This document shows, in pieces, positions 44,002 through 56,800 of a DNA stretch of 64,000 nucleotides. The stretch comes from Rutidosis leptorrhynchoides (lineage: Eukaryota > Streptophyta > Magnoliopsida > Asterales > Asteraceae). The stretch is from assembly GCF_046630445.1 (NCBI RefSeq), contig NC_092335.1, forward strand, positions 38,140,001-38,204,000, given 5' to 3'. Numbering within the stretch: position 1 is the stretch's first letter; each line of letters begins with the position of its first letter. The notes under the pieces are model-generated. The model worked only from the letters and a program-made list of their open reading frames with translations, was not told where the DNA came from and made no database searches. The position numbers were made by a program, and so were the translations under genes.

Positions 44002-46905
44002 TGTGATGCCCCGTACAAAACCATCGTGTACGAATCATCAACAACAGGATCATTACAAGGTTAAGTACTATATGCTGTAATAAAAGAAGTTGCATTCACG
44101 ATAAAAGATGACGTCATAACCGACGTCAATTGTTTTACACCAACAGCATGCTTCTACGAATAGCAAGCATGAATAAATGTATGTGACCCTTAGGTCGTTA
44201 CAAAACATAGTTTCAAATGTATTAAAGTTTGAATGCAAGATAAATAGTTCATGCGGTGAATACACTAGAGCAGCGGGTGTCTACGGCAAGACTAGCACGA
44301 CAACGGAAGCAAATAACCTTAAGCACCTGAGTAAAACATGCTTAAAAACGTCAACACAAAGGTTAGTGAGCTATAGTTTAAGTATAACAGTATGTAAGGT
44401 AGGCCACGAGATTTCAGTGCTACAAAGAGCGTTTCAAAACAGTATGATAAAGTATATGTTAACCGTGGGCACTTGGTAACTAACTTAACGTTTATACCCC
44501 CTGAAAGTACACTTGGCAAGTGCGTATGTTTACGAAGTATTAAACACTCGTTAAATGCTAGTGCTACTAGCCCGAGTGGGGATGTCAAACCCTATGGATC
44601 CATATCTAAGATTCGCGTTCACGGTTCAAAAACCAATGATTAAACGTTACCGAGCTAAAGGGAATGTTTATGCCGTTGTATAACCCACACATATATAAGT
44701 TTAAGTACTCGTGCCTAGTATGTAAAACATAAAATCCGCATGTATTCTCAGTTCCCAAAATAAGTTAAAGTAAAAAGGGAATGCTATAACTCACAATGAT
44801 AAAGTAGCGGTAAAGTATGACTCGGAAAGTAAGCAAGTAATGAAGGTTGTCCAAACGGGTCCTCAACCTAAGTCAAATAGTACTAAGTCAGTAAATCATC
44901 CCAAAAGTTTTAAAAGTATGTAAATAAGGTCTTAAGGGTCATCATCATTCATCATCAAACAAAAGGTGTAAAGTAAGTTTCGTTCATGAAAGTAGTTTAA
45001 AACAAAGGCTGAGTTCGGTCAGTCACCACGGCCTCTATACCTACTGAAATAAGGTGAGACCAGTGGCCATGGCTCCATATATGAGTCCTTTAGTTGTGGT
45101 AAAAATTACAGACACAAACTCGTCTTCGTTTGACCGTGGCGACGGTCTAAGTGCGAGTAGGTCAGAATTTTCAGCACAACGTTAAATGGACATAGTGACG
45201 ATCGGAGGGCCATAAATCCTAAACCGTAACTCGGATTAAGATGAGTCCTATATGAAAAGTTATCTACTCGAACAGAGATATCTGAAAATAATAATTACAG
45301 TAGCTCAGGTCATACGGGTCAGACACAGAAATAGTAAAACAGTAGGGTCAGTAGGTTCCGGTGGTTCTTGGTGCTCGATGCTTATCATGGCTCTCATCCT
45401 TGATGCATATAGCTTCAAGTGTACAACTCGTTGATGTGTTTGCATAATTTTCACCAAGGTTTGACCATAATAACCCAAGTGTAAGTCTAAGACATGAAGC
45501 ACAACTCACTTAAGTGTTGCAAGTGTTTTGATGAACCAAAGTTACATCAAAGTCTTAGATCTAACACATACATAAACTTTAAAACTAATAATAAGTTACA
45601 AACTTGAAAGTAAACTTATGAAATCAAGATATTGAGTTGTAGAACATAGTTCTTAGTTTGATCTTGAAGATCCAAGACTCAAAAGTCTAGATCTAACATA
45701 AGTGTACAAAGTTATAATTAAAGAAATCTTACTTACATGTTCTTGAACTTTTAAAGTTAACTTTAGTTCAAGATTAATGAGATCAAAGTTAACTAGTAAC
45801 ATTTGACCAATATTAACCAACAAAAAATGAATTTAAAGTGCATAATATGAAGTAATAAACTAAGTAAACAAGTAAATAATTCATGGTGGTTCATACTTTA
45901 AAGATTCAAACCAAAGTTTGATCTTTAAGAAAGTAAACTTTAAAGTTTACTAACATGAATTACAAGTATGATTTACAATCATGAACTTACAATCTTTTGA
46001 AACAACATATGTAGAACATAAACTAGTAAGTTTAGTTCTTGTGTGTTTTTGAAATTTCAAGATAAAATGAAGAATGAAACTAGTAAGTTTGATTCTTGAA
46101 TTTAGTGAAGAACAACAACATCAACAACTAGTAAGTAACTTATCAAAGACAAGTAACAAGTTAACAACAAAGAATGATGATGATGCATGTTGGATTCGGT
46201 TCTATGTCAAGAAAAAGGAAGAAGAAAACTCATGATACTTACAAAGTTTAGAGAGAAAAGAGAGAGAAGTTTGAGAGAGATTTGAAAGTGAGTTTGAAGT
46301 GTGTGTTTTGAGAATGAGAAATAAGTGAAAGATACTAGTGAACAAGTAGTCAAAAAAAATGAAAAACCCTCCCCTTATGTACTCTTGGCCGACAGTTTAG
46401 GATAGAAAAGGGGGAAGAGATTTGCCCACTAGTTTCATGCATGTAAAGGTTCATAAAAGTTGGTTATTAGGTAGTTGTTTATGGGAATGATGTGCAACTA
46501 GATTCCAATTGCTCTTAAACTAACTAGTTACAATTAAATGGGTTACTTACATGTAAGTATGGGCTAATATGTCCACTAAAGAAGTAGGGTGGGCTTCATA
46601 GGTCCATTAATACTAATAAAGGCCCATGTTCCATTAATTAACAAGTAAATCCAATTAAAGCCCAAGTAATTAACTAATAACCATAGTTAATCAAAATGAT
46701 TAATAAAACTTAATCATGAATGTAAATAATACTTGAAAATATTATTCGTGTAATGTACGTGTGTCACAAAGACGTTTCGGGCATTTAAAGTCAAGTACGG
46801 GTAATCATGGCAACATGTAAATGTAATAACATACATTCGTTTAATCACACGTATTAATAATAATAATTATTAATAATTAACGTTGGAAAATCCAGGGTCG
46901 TTACA
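44002..46905 (-). repeat. Element F 3' LTR
   Basis: 2904 bp, starts TGTGATGCCCCG and ends GGTCGTTACA on the plus strand. It carries the ACGGAAGC/CACCTGAG/GTCAACA module (44300-44385). Short ORFs at 44068-44588 and 45252-45502 have no recognisable features and are not called. Confidence 0.9.
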
Positions 46906-46941
46906 TTACCCACCTGTTAAAGAAAATTTCGTCCCGAAATT
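46906..46941 (-). promoter_or_regulatory. Element F polypurine tract
   Basis: Minus strand AAATTTCGGGACGAAATTTT then CTTTAACAGGTGGGTAA just before the LTR. Confidence 0.7.
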
Positions 46942-47985
46942 TTAAGCTGAGGTAGATGGAGGAGTCGGGAAAAGGTGAGGATACTTCCGCATCATTTGAT
47001 CCTCTCGCTCCCAGGTAAACTCAGGTCCTCGTTTGGCATTCCATCGTACTCGGACGATCGGAATCTTGTCGCATTTCAAAGTCTTGACCTCACGGTCCAT
47101 AATTTCAACAGGCTCTTCCACAAAGTGGAGTTTATCATCAATCGCAAGTTCCTCCAGTGGTATGATAAGTTCGGGTACAGCAAGACACTTCTTCAAGTTT
47201 GACACGTGGAAGGTAGGATGAACTGAGCTCAATTGTGCTGGTAGATCCAAACGGTAAGCAACGGGTCCAACACGTTCCAAGATTTCAAAAGGACCAATGT
47301 ATCGTGGGTTTAACTTTCCACGTTTTCCAAAGCGAATCACACCTTTCCAAGGTGCAACCTTCAACATTACACGATCACTAACTTTGAATTCAAAGTCTTT
47401 ACGTTTAAGATCAGCATAACTCTTTTGACGATCACGGGCAGTCTTAAGTCTAGCTTGAATCTGAGCAATCTTTTCCATTGTTTCATGGACTACCTCGGGT
47501 CCAGTGATTTGCTTTTCGCCCACTTTGGCCCAACAAATATGAGATCGGCACTTGCGGCCATACAATGCTTCAAAAGGTGCAGCATTAATGCTCGAGTGAT
47601 AACTGTTGTTGTAAGAAAATTCGGCGAGTGGCAAATGCCTTTCCCAGGCCTTTCTGAAATCGATGACACATGCACGCAACATGTCTTCCAAGGTATGAAT
47701 CGTTCGTTCACTTTGCCCGTTGGTCTGTGGATGATAAGCAGTACTCATGTCAAGACGGGTTCCCATGGCTTCTTGCAAAGAACGCCAAAATCTAGAAGCA
47801 AAACGGGATCGCGATCGGAGATGATCGATAAAGGTACACCATGACGAGATACAACCTCCTTGATGTACAGTTGAGCAAGTCTCTCCATTGTATCTGTTTC
47901 CTTCATCGCTAGAAAGTGTGCAGATTTGGTAAGACGGTCAACGATAACCCAGATAGTATCGTATCCGCCCACCGTCTTTGGTAGC
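46942..47985 (-). pseudogene. pol: Element F pol C-terminal part: integrase core to chromodomain-like tail, frameshifted
   Basis: Two overlapping frames. From 47980 it reads [20 protein letters not shown] to SDRD (second catalytic Asp of integrase), where a one-base deletion near 47808 shifts the frame. From there the other frame runs from the [14 protein letters not shown] region through NGQSERT (catalytic Glu kept) to the tail [19 protein letters not shown] and the stop at 46942. The left partner sequence of C and D at this place shows that a single base is missing. Element G cuts the gene at 47985, directly after ITKLPKT-type coding. Confidence 0.88.
47981..47985. repeat. Target duplication GTAGC of element G (left)
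   Basis: The second copy is at 61618-61622 after the right LTR. Confidence 0.9.
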
Positions 47986-49984
47986 TGATGTTTTAGCAGA
48001 GGGGTATAAAATACTATTAAATTTTAGCAGGAAATACTATTAAATACGATACATTTTTACACAAGATATTTATTTATTTATAGAATGGATATACTTAAAC
48101 CTTGCTACAACACTTATAGGCAGTGTACCTAATCGTACAGTAGTGTAGTTTTTAGTAAGTCCGGTTCATTCCACAGGGAATCTTTTTAAACAAAGCTTAA
48201 CGCTATATTAGTTTACTTTTATAAAAATACAAATATATATAAGTAATATTATTATTATAAAAGGGGGGTTTTTACCGTTTAATGACCGGTTTGTCGATTT
48301 TAAAACTTTAGTCGCAGTTAAAACCAAATGTAAAATATTAAAAATAAATACAAGACTTAAATTAAAGCGTAAAGTAAATAACGATAATGAAATTGCGAAT
48401 AATAAAAATGCGATAAAATAAACTTGCGATAATTAAAAAGTACGATAATTAAAAGTGCAATTAAATAAAATAACAATAAAAATGCGATAATTAGAAGTAC
48501 AATTAAATATAAAATAAAGGAAATTAAATATGAAATAAAAGAATTATGCTTATTTAAACTTCCGTAATCATGATGTTTGACGTGTTGATTTTAGTTTTAT
48601 GCCCATGGATTAATTGTCCTTTGTCCTGGATTATTTAATATGTCCATCTAGTTTTTGTCCATAACAGTCCATCAGTCATAAATATAAAGTGCGAGTGTCC
48701 TCGTCAAATTATCCTTATACCCGAAGTTAAATATTCCAACTAATTGGGGACTTAAACTGTAACAAGATTTTAATACTTTGTTTAATAATTACACCAGGAT
48801 GTCGACTGAGTGTAATCCAAGGTTTTAATATTTTGTTATCAATTATACCAAGTGTCCTTGTACATAATTTCACCCCTGTTTTAATTATTCTAGTGGCTAT
48901 TAATCCATTCCCGTGTCCGGTTAAATGAACGATTATTCGTACATATAAATACCCCGCCCATCGTGTCCGATCGAGTGTATATGGTAATTTATAGGGACGC
49001 CCAATTGTAAATCTTTATATTAACATTAACAAACTATCATTTAGTTAAACAAATATAAAGCCCATTAATAGCCCATAGTCTAATTTCCACAAATGTCGTT
49101 CTTTTGTCCAAACCCCAATTATGGTACAAAGCCCAATTACCCAATTTTAGTAATTAGCCCAACATCATGATTACTTCGTTTTAAATAAGCATAATAATAA
49201 CTTAGCTACGAGACATTAATGTAAAAAGGTTGAACATAACTTACAATGATTAAAAATAGCGTAGCGTTACACGGACAGAATTTCGACTTACACCCTTACA
49301 ACATTCGCTAACATACCCTTATTATTAGAATTATAATTAAAATTAAAATATAAATTATAAATATATATATATATATATATTTTACGTATGAATGAGGAGA
49401 AGAAAAAGATAGATGGATTTGTGGTGCACCAAAGCTCGATTTTTATAGGCATGTGGGCTGGAACTGGGGCTCATGCGATTGCATGGATTTATGCCTTCCA
49501 GGCCATGCGATCGCATGGCCAGCTGGGGAGGCTCATATTTGGTTGTTTTCTTCTGCCGACGGTTTTATAAATAATATAATATATTAAATAATTATAAGAA
49601 TTATTTAAATATTATATTATATTTATGTGCATAGTTGACTTGTAATTTTTAGTCCGTTGCGTCGAGCGTTGAGAGTTGACTCATGTCCCGGTTCCGGATT
49701 TTCGAACGTCCTTGCGTATAATTTAATATCTTGTACTTTGCGTTTTGAATCTTGTACTCTTGTAATTTTGAGACGTTTCTTATCAATAATTGGAACCTCT
49801 TTGATTGTATTTTGTACTTTTGAGCTTTTTGGTCGTTTGCGTCTTCAATTTGTCGAATCTGTCTTTTGTCTTCACCTTTTATTATTTAAACGAATATCAC
49901 TTGTAAATAGAACAATTACAACTAAAAGCTTGTCTTTCTTGAGGAATAATGCTATGAAATATATGTTCGTTTTTAGCATTATCA
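47986..49984 (-). repeat. Element G 3' LTR
   Basis: 1999 bp, TGATGTTTTAGC to TTTAGCATTATCA. Contains the GCGATAA-type tandem repeat (48365-48520), a (TA)n run near 49361-49380 and the perfect palindrome at 49501-49520. ORFs at 49388-49570 and 49657-50001 recur in the other LTR and lack coding character. Confidence 0.94.
49501..49520. repeat. Perfect 20-bp palindrome GGCCATGCGATCGCATGGCC
   Basis: Self-complementary over all 20 bases; also at 61134-61153 in the other LTR, with imperfect relatives (CATGCGATTGCATGG, ATGCGATCGCA) nearby and at 59196-59244 in the leader. Confidence 0.9.
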
Positions 49985-52208
49985 AATATTCCCACACTTG
50001 AGCGTTGCTTGTCCTCAAGCAATATCGTCTTGAAATACTAGAATCACTTCTTTATTCTTCACACTTTGTACATCAGTGATTTCTATACGGCGGTATAAAC
50101 AATGATAGTAACGATAGAACCATGGTTAAAGGTGGGTGTGTCATCCACAGTTGCCTCGGGTTTAGGTCAACGACACTTGCAATCAAATAGCCGATTTACT
50201 TTCGGTTTCCAAAGCAAAGTGCACATTTGAAAGGCGGTTTACAGTCCCACATGACTATGAAAATGTAGATCTTTAAGGAAATTGGATTTTTATGAAAATA
50301 TTTGATCTTTTGAAAATTCAATCTAGCTTTTACCCTAGATAAGTTTTCCGGAATAACCCTTCACCAGTGTTTGCAAAATATTTTTGTGGGTTTGGTGGGT
50401 TTCAGATTTGAAAATTTTAGCTCAAAACTTGCAGTTTTGTGTCACCCACTTGCTAACCTTGTATTTGGAAAGCAACACGTCCAGTTTACTTGTCCCGTAT
50501 ATTACCTTTCGATAAACTACCGTCCGGTTGTAAAGGAAAGCATTGAACAAGCAACTGTTAAGGCAATGTCCCCTGACATGCTTTTAATTATGGTCTATAA
50601 CGTGTCGGATGCAATTACTATCCTTGGTAGGAGCAATAGTAAAGCTTACCCTTATGATTTTTTGGTCTGGCACAAGGTCCTGTCTTTGACCACTATGCAA
50701 CCACCGTTCTTACGGTTGACACCCGATTTGGTTCAGGTGACCTAATGAATTCCAGGTGAATTCCTAGGATTTTACGTTCAATGGTAATGAACGCATTGAA
50801 AATGGGTTTTCAGAAAACAAATCGGTTTTAATTTGATCAAAATATTTTCTCGTTCAAGCTCGAGTTTAGATATCATCGAATTCCATGAGTTTGTAATTCT
50901 CAATCTTTAAAGTCAATCTCAAGAATTGAGTAATATCAATCTTAAAAGCTGATTTTTGATCTTTTAAGGAGATTATCCTTCCTGGAGATCTGATTCATTA
51001 GTCTTATCAAGCTAATTTGCACGGTGCCCCCCCATTGTACGAGATAAATCCTTCTCATGGTTAGGATAAATCTGACCACTTGGCGACCCTGTTTGATGCT
51101 GAGGTCCGTGGATTTCCTGCTGATTTTAGAGATGACTTTTCTAGATTTTTCGTCAACCTACAGCTGGTCTAGACGACAACTTCTTGACCTAAATCAAGAA
51201 GCGCGTGTCTTTTTCGGAAGACTTTACTTCCTTTTAATGATGGAATTGATTCATCGTGTAGATCCATCTCTTCTTTTCTTTCATCGGGTAAAATGGTTTA
51301 GTTTAGTCCAAAGCAAAAGTATTTTCAGTTATTTGTACAAAAATATGTGATATATGTTTTGAATAATTTGGAGAATTTTCCCACACTTGGCTTTTTATTT
51401 TCCTTTTTATCGTCCTCTATTCCATTTTAAATGAATTTTAACATTTTGGTTTGTTTCTCAATTTATGTCCTTTCCGAGGTTACAATAATTTCGGTGTTAA
51501 CACCTAGTTTTATCGTTCATAAATATGTATAAACATGATTTTGAGTTCATTTAATTGAAAATTTTGAAAAATTTTACTAGAATTGGGTAGTCAGTATATA
51601 AGACTAGGGCTGTTCTTTATTATCAGAGAGCACTAGATTCTAATACAACTACTGCTTTACTAGTATTTTTAATGGTAACCAAGTGTTTAAGATAAAAATT
51701 TTAAAATCCGAAAGAATTTAACCCCTTCCCACACTTAAGATCTTGCAATGCCCTCATTTGCAAGAAATCGGTACAATTTAAATTATTGAGGGTGATTAGC
51801 GTAGAAATGATTAAATTTTACTAAAGTTTCCAAACATATTGGCGTTTGTTTGCTGAATGATAAATGGTGCATATCATTTGTTCATTTCGTCTTTGTTACA
51901 TCACATTTATTTGTCATCTTGTCGTCAAAATTAGTAGCTTTTGCTGAACTTAATGCCAGTCTTTGAAAATGCGCTGTTTTACCCTGTTTTGAACAATCGA
52001 CAATATACATACATACAAGTATAATCATGCATGGCAATTTGAAATGGGACTTAATATCCCACTTTCAAATTCTAAATATGAAATATTAGTACACAATAAT
52101 AATAAAATAATAAAAATTACACAAATTTATCCAATAACATAAGTTTAAACATGAAAAAGTCAAAAGATAAAAACATAATAATCATAAAAATAACCAAATG
52201 GAACTAAA
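49985..52208 (-). other. Element G 3' interior without recognisable gene
   Basis: In Athila elements an envelope-like ORF may lie here. I find no long open frame on the minus strand. Plus-strand ORFs at 50371-50745 and 51057-51350 show no domain or codon signal that I recognise. The PPT region (GTGTGGGAATATT on the minus strand) is next to the LTR at 49985-50000. Confidence 0.55.
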
Positions 52209-52691
52209 TCAGTCTGGATAGGGGTTCCAGTTCATCTCATCGGGTGGGTTCCATTGTTGGTTATAGGTGTTCTGATAGGCTTGGTTATAGTCATACCGGT
52301 TAAAGGGTGGTCGGATATCGGGGCTATGTGGCGGAAAATGAGCAGGTCGAGTAGGTACATAGTTATTTGGTACCTGATATGATAGCTGGCTCATGATTTG
52401 GTGCTGATGAACTAACCAGCTATCGTGTTGGCGTCGCCTATAATCCTCGTATACTCGCTCGGAGTTCCACTGCTCATACATACTATGTCTTGCCGCGTTC
52501 GTCATTGCTTCCTCATCTATACGAACGTGGACGTCAAGAATAGCATCTCGAAAGACATCCCTAATGTCTTCCGCCTCCTCCATTTCCTCGTCTGAGCCTC
52601 TCTCTACCTGAGGATGAGATCCCTCATAGGGTACTGCCTGGTTACGTCTACTTTTCAATACCTTAGCACCCACATAAACTTTCAATCCCAT
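52209..52691 (-). CDS. Element G 3' ORF: Tyr/Asn/Pro-rich hypothetical protein overlapping the pol end
   Basis: 160 codons starting [20 protein letters not shown], overlapping the end of the integrase frame by 29 bases in a different frame. The middle is acidic ([20 protein letters not shown]). The C-terminal half is rich in Tyr, Asn, Pro and Gln ([20 protein letters not shown]) and ends [14 protein letters not shown]. The start probably represents the degraded tail of pol after a frameshift, but the long open continuation suggests a real C-terminal extension or separate protein. No domain is recognised. Confidence 0.45.
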   Translation of the reverse strand: MGLKVYVGAKVLKSRRNQAVPYEGSHPQVERGSDEEMEEAEDIRDVFRDAILDVHVRIDEEAMTNAARHSMYEQWNSERVYEDYRRRQHDSWLVHQHQIMSQLSYQVPNNYVPTRPAHFPPHSPDIRPPFNRYDYNQAYQNTYNQQWNPPDEMNWNPYPD

Positions 52692-53871
52692 TTGAATTTA
52701 TTAATTCTATCGTTCCGTATGGGAAAACTCTTTTGACTATGAATGGTCCAGACCATCTTGATTTCAATTTTCCAGGAAATAGCTTGAATCGTGAATTGAA
52801 AAGAAGAACTCTGTCTCCTTCTTTAAATTCTTTTGAACTTCTGATTCTTTTATCATGCCATTTCTTCGTTCTTTCTTTATAGATTAATGAATTTTCGTAT
52901 GCTTCATGTCTTAATTCTTCTAATTCGTTTAGTTGACTTAATCGTAGACGTCCAGCTTCATGTAAATCAAGATTACATGTTTTCAAAGCCCAAAATGCTC
53001 TGTGTTCAATTTCTACTGGAAGATGACATGCTTTTCCATAAACAAGTATAAAAGATGTGGTTCCAATTGGAGTTTTGTAGGCTGTTCTAAAAGCCCAGAG
53101 TGCATCCTCCAATTTAATGGACCATTCCTTTGGATTTGATCCTACGGTTTTCTCTAGAATACGTTTTAAAGCTCGGTTGGTATTTTCAACTTGTCCACTT
53201 GTTTGTGGATGATATGCGGTGGAGATTTTATGAGTTACTCCATATCTTTTAAGAATTTTCTCAAGTTGATTATTACAGAAATGAGTACCCCGATCACTTA
53301 TTAAAGCTTTCGGTGTTCCAAACCTTGCAAAAAGACGTTTTAAAAAGTTGACTACAACTCGTGCATCGTTAGTTGGGAGAGCTTGTGCTTCCGCCCATTT
53401 AGATACATAATCAATGGCTACGAGTATATATAGATTATTATGAGATTTTGGAAATGGACCCATAAAGTCAATACCCCAAATGTCAAATACTTCACATACT
53501 TGGATGACATTTTGTGGCATTTCATCACGTTGACTTATTTTTCCGGCCCTTTGACAAGCATCACAGAATTTGCAAAGAAGGTGTGCGTCTTTGTAAATTG
53601 TAGGCCAATAGAATCCAGCATCATAAACTTTTCTTGCTGTTAGTTGAGGCCCATAATGCCCTCCAGTTGGTCCTGTGTGACAATGGTTTAATATTTTACT
53701 AGCTTCATTTCCAAATACACATCGGCGTATTATTCCATCGGGACAACTTTTAAACAAATGTGGATCTTCCCAAAAATAGTGTTTTATATCACTGAAGAAT
53801 TTCTTTCGTCTTTGGTACGATAATCCTTTTTCAAGGAATCCACAAACTAAGTAGTTTGCATAGTCTGCAAA
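52663..53871 (-). CDS. pol: Element G integrase part of pol, downstream of the nonsense codon
   Basis: Open from just after the TAG at 53872-53874 and in the same frame as the gag-pol ORF; the first ATG is at 53757. It has the integrase zinc-binding region ([20 protein letters not shown] to CKFCDAC) and an intact catalytic set: WGIDFMGPF (D), ISDRGTHFC (D) and [11 protein letters not shown] (E). The C terminus includes [20 protein letters not shown] and [20 protein letters not shown], the GPF/Y-type module of Ty3/gypsy integrases. Its end at 52663 is out of frame with the following ORF. Integrase inserts the cDNA into host DNA in the nucleus. Confidence 0.9.
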   Translation of the reverse strand, partial: FADYANYLVCGFLEKGLSYQRRKKFFSDIKHYFWEDPHLFKSCPDGIIRRCVFGNEASKILNHCHTGPTGGHYGPQLTARKVYDAGFYWPTIYKDAHLLCKFCDACQRAGKISQRDEMPQNVIQVCEVFDIWGIDFMGPFPKSHNNLYILVAIDYVSKWAEAQALPTNDARVVVNFLKRLFARFGTPKALISDRGTHFCNNQLEKILKRYGVTHKISTAYHPQTSGQVENTNRALKRILEKTVGSNPKEWSIKLEDALWAFRTAYKTPIGTTSFILVYGKACHLPVEIEHRAFWALKTCNLDLHEAGRLRLSQLNELEELRHEAYENSLIYKERTKKWHDKRIRSSKEFKEGDRVLLFNSRFKLFPGKLKSRWSGPFIVKRVFPYGTIELINSNGIESLCGC

Positions 53872-56800
53872 CTATGGGATTTCTTTATAATCTATCTTTA
53901 ATAGATATTCATCAGGAAAGTTGTCTTGTATGGCCGATTCATTTAGAACTTCTAATTCGGGATTTTCAAGACGAGAAAGATGATCAGCGGCGAGATTTTC
54001 TGCTCCTCTTTTATCTCGGATTTCAATATCAAACTCTTGTAAGAGTAAGATCCAACGGATTAATCTTGGTTTAGCATCTTGTTTTGAAAATAGGTATCTA
54101 AGAGCAGAATGGTCGGTATAGACCACCGTTTTTGCTAGAACGAGATATGATCGAAATTTGTCAAAAGCAAAGACAATAGCAAGGAGTTCTTTTTCAGTAG
54201 TTGTATAGTTCTTTTGTGCTCCTTGTAACGTCTTACCAGCATAATATATAGGTTGAAATCGTTTTTCAATCCTTTGTCCTAAAACGGCTCCCATTGCAAA
54301 ATCACTTGCATCGCACATTAGTTCAAATGGTAGATTCCAATTTGGTGTTATCATGATCGGCGCATTAGTGAGTTTTTCTTTAAGAATATTAAAAGATTTG
54401 ATACACTCATCTGAAAAGATGAATGGAGCATCCTTTTCTAGGAGTTTATTCATAGGAGTGGCAATTTTAGAAAAATCTTTTATGAAACGTCGGTAAAAAC
54501 CGGCATGCCCTAGAAAACTCCTAACTCCTCTAACATTGGTGGGATGTGGAAGTTTAGCAATTACATCTACTTTAGCTCTATCCACTTCAATTCCTTCTTT
54601 TGAAATTTTATGACCAAGAACGATGCCTTCTTTAACCATGAAATGGCATTTCTCCCAATTAAGAACTAGATTTGATTGTTCGCATCTAATAAGCATTCGT
54701 TCAAGATTAATTAGACATGATTCAAATGTATCACCGAAGACTGAAAAGTCATCCATGAAAACTTCCATGCATTCTTCTATCATGTCGTGAAAAATCGCCA
54801 TCATACACCTTTGAAAGGTTGCAGGGGCGTTACAAAGTCCAAATGGCATGCGTTTGTAAGCAAAAGTACCATAAGGGCACGTGAACGTGGTTTTCTCTTG
54901 ATCTTCGGGTGCTATTGGAATTTGAAAATATCCGGAAAATCCATCTAGAAAACAATAGTAACTATTTCCGGCTAATCTTTCCAACATTTGATCAATGAAA
55001 GGTAAGGGAAAGTGATCTTTTCTGGTGGCGTCATTTAATTTTCTATAATCAATACACACACGCCATCTTGTTACGGTTCTAGTAGGAATAAGCTCATTTT
55101 TCTCATTTGTAATGACAGTCATGCCACCCTTCTTAGGCACGCATTGAACTGGGCTTACCCATGGACTATCAGAGATTGGATAAATTAAACCTGCATCTAG
55201 AAGTTTAATAATCTCTTTCTTAACTACATCTTGCATATTAGGATTTAGTCTTCGTTGGCGTTGCACATACGTTTTATGACCTTCTTCCATAAGGATTTTA
55301 TGTGTGCAACACGAAGGACTTATTCCTTTAATATCATGAATCTTCCATGCAATGGCTGGTTTATGAGCTTTCAACACAGAAATGAGTTGTGATTTCTCAT
55401 TTTCAGTAAGAGAAGACGATATTATTACAGGTAATTCAGATTCACCATGTAAATAAGCGTATTCCAAATGGTTTGGAAGTGGCTTTAATTCTAATTTCGG
55501 AGGTTCTTCTATCGATGATTTGTATCGATATCTGTCTTCTTCTTTTAGCATTTGAATTTCTTCTGTTGTTGGTTCATATCCATTAGCTATATGTGTAGCT
55601 AACATTTCAGCTTCATTAATTGGTTCATTACCTTCTCCTAGAGAACATTCTCCTGTTCCTTGTAATTCTGGAAATTCTTCTAATAATTCTGCATGTGCAT
55701 CTATAGTTTGAATATAATAACATGTATCATCTGCAGATTGCGGTTGTTGCATTGCTCTATCAACTGAAAAGGTAACACTCTCATCCTCTATACTTAGGGT
55801 CAATTTCTTACCGAACACGTCTATCATTGCTTTAGCCGTGTTTAAGAATGGTCTTCCTAATATGAGAGGAACTTGAGAATCTTCTTCCATGTCCAAAACA
55901 ACAAAATCTACTGGAAATACTAAAGAACCAACTTTAACTAGCATGTTCTCCATTGTCCCTCTAGGATATTTTATTGATCTATCGGCTAGTTGTATGCTTA
56001 TTCTGGTTGGTTTCAATTCTCCAAGGTCTAGTTTAGTGTATAGTGAATACGGCATTAAATTTATACTAGCACCTAAGTCTGCCAATGCTTCTATTGAACT
56101 AAGACTACCCAGAAAACATGGAATTGTGAAACTTCCTGGATCAGATAATTTTTCTGGTATCTTATTCAACAGCACTGCTGAACAATTAGCATTCATAGTA
56201 ACAGCCGAGAGTTCTTCCATTTTCTTTCTATTTGAGATTAGATCTTTCAAGAATTTAGCATATCTAGGCATTCCTGAAATCACATCAATGAAAGGAAGAT
56301 TTACATTTATCTGTTTAAACATATCCAAAAATTTGGATTGCTCGGCTTCAAGTTTCTCTTTCTTCATTTTACTCGGGTAAGGAAGTAGTGGTTGGTATGG
56401 TTTAACATAAGGTTTATCCTTAACTGTGTTATCTTCATTAACCTTTTCAACTACCGGTGCTTTTTCCTTATCTTGATCAGGTTGTGGTTCTTGTGGAGTA
56501 GGAATAGCTTCATCAGAAGTTACAGGTATTTCCGGTGGTTTAAGTGTTGTACCACTTCTTGTGGTAATGGCTTTAGCTGTTTCATTCCGGGGGTTAGCAT
56601 TTGTATCACTAGGTAGACTTCCCGGTTTTCTTTCACCTATTAACCTTGCTAGGTTACTTACTTCTTGTTTCAGATTTTGAATAGAAGCTTGTTGATTTCT
56701 AAATGCTTGCGCATTTTGTTCATTAGTTTGTTTCTGAGATGTGAAAAACTGTGTTTGAGTTTCAACTAGCTTCGTCATCATATCTTCTAAATTCGGCTTT

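Noticed and set aside
49388-50001. ORFs in the G LTR (also 61021-61682)
   Set aside because: LTR sequence; the right-hand one simply runs from the LTR into antisense pol of F.
50371-51350. Plus-strand ORFs in the 3' interior of element G as possible antisense or envelope-like genes
   Set aside because: No signal peptide plus transmembrane pattern of an envelope-like protein, no promoter signal seen, and unrelated frame content.
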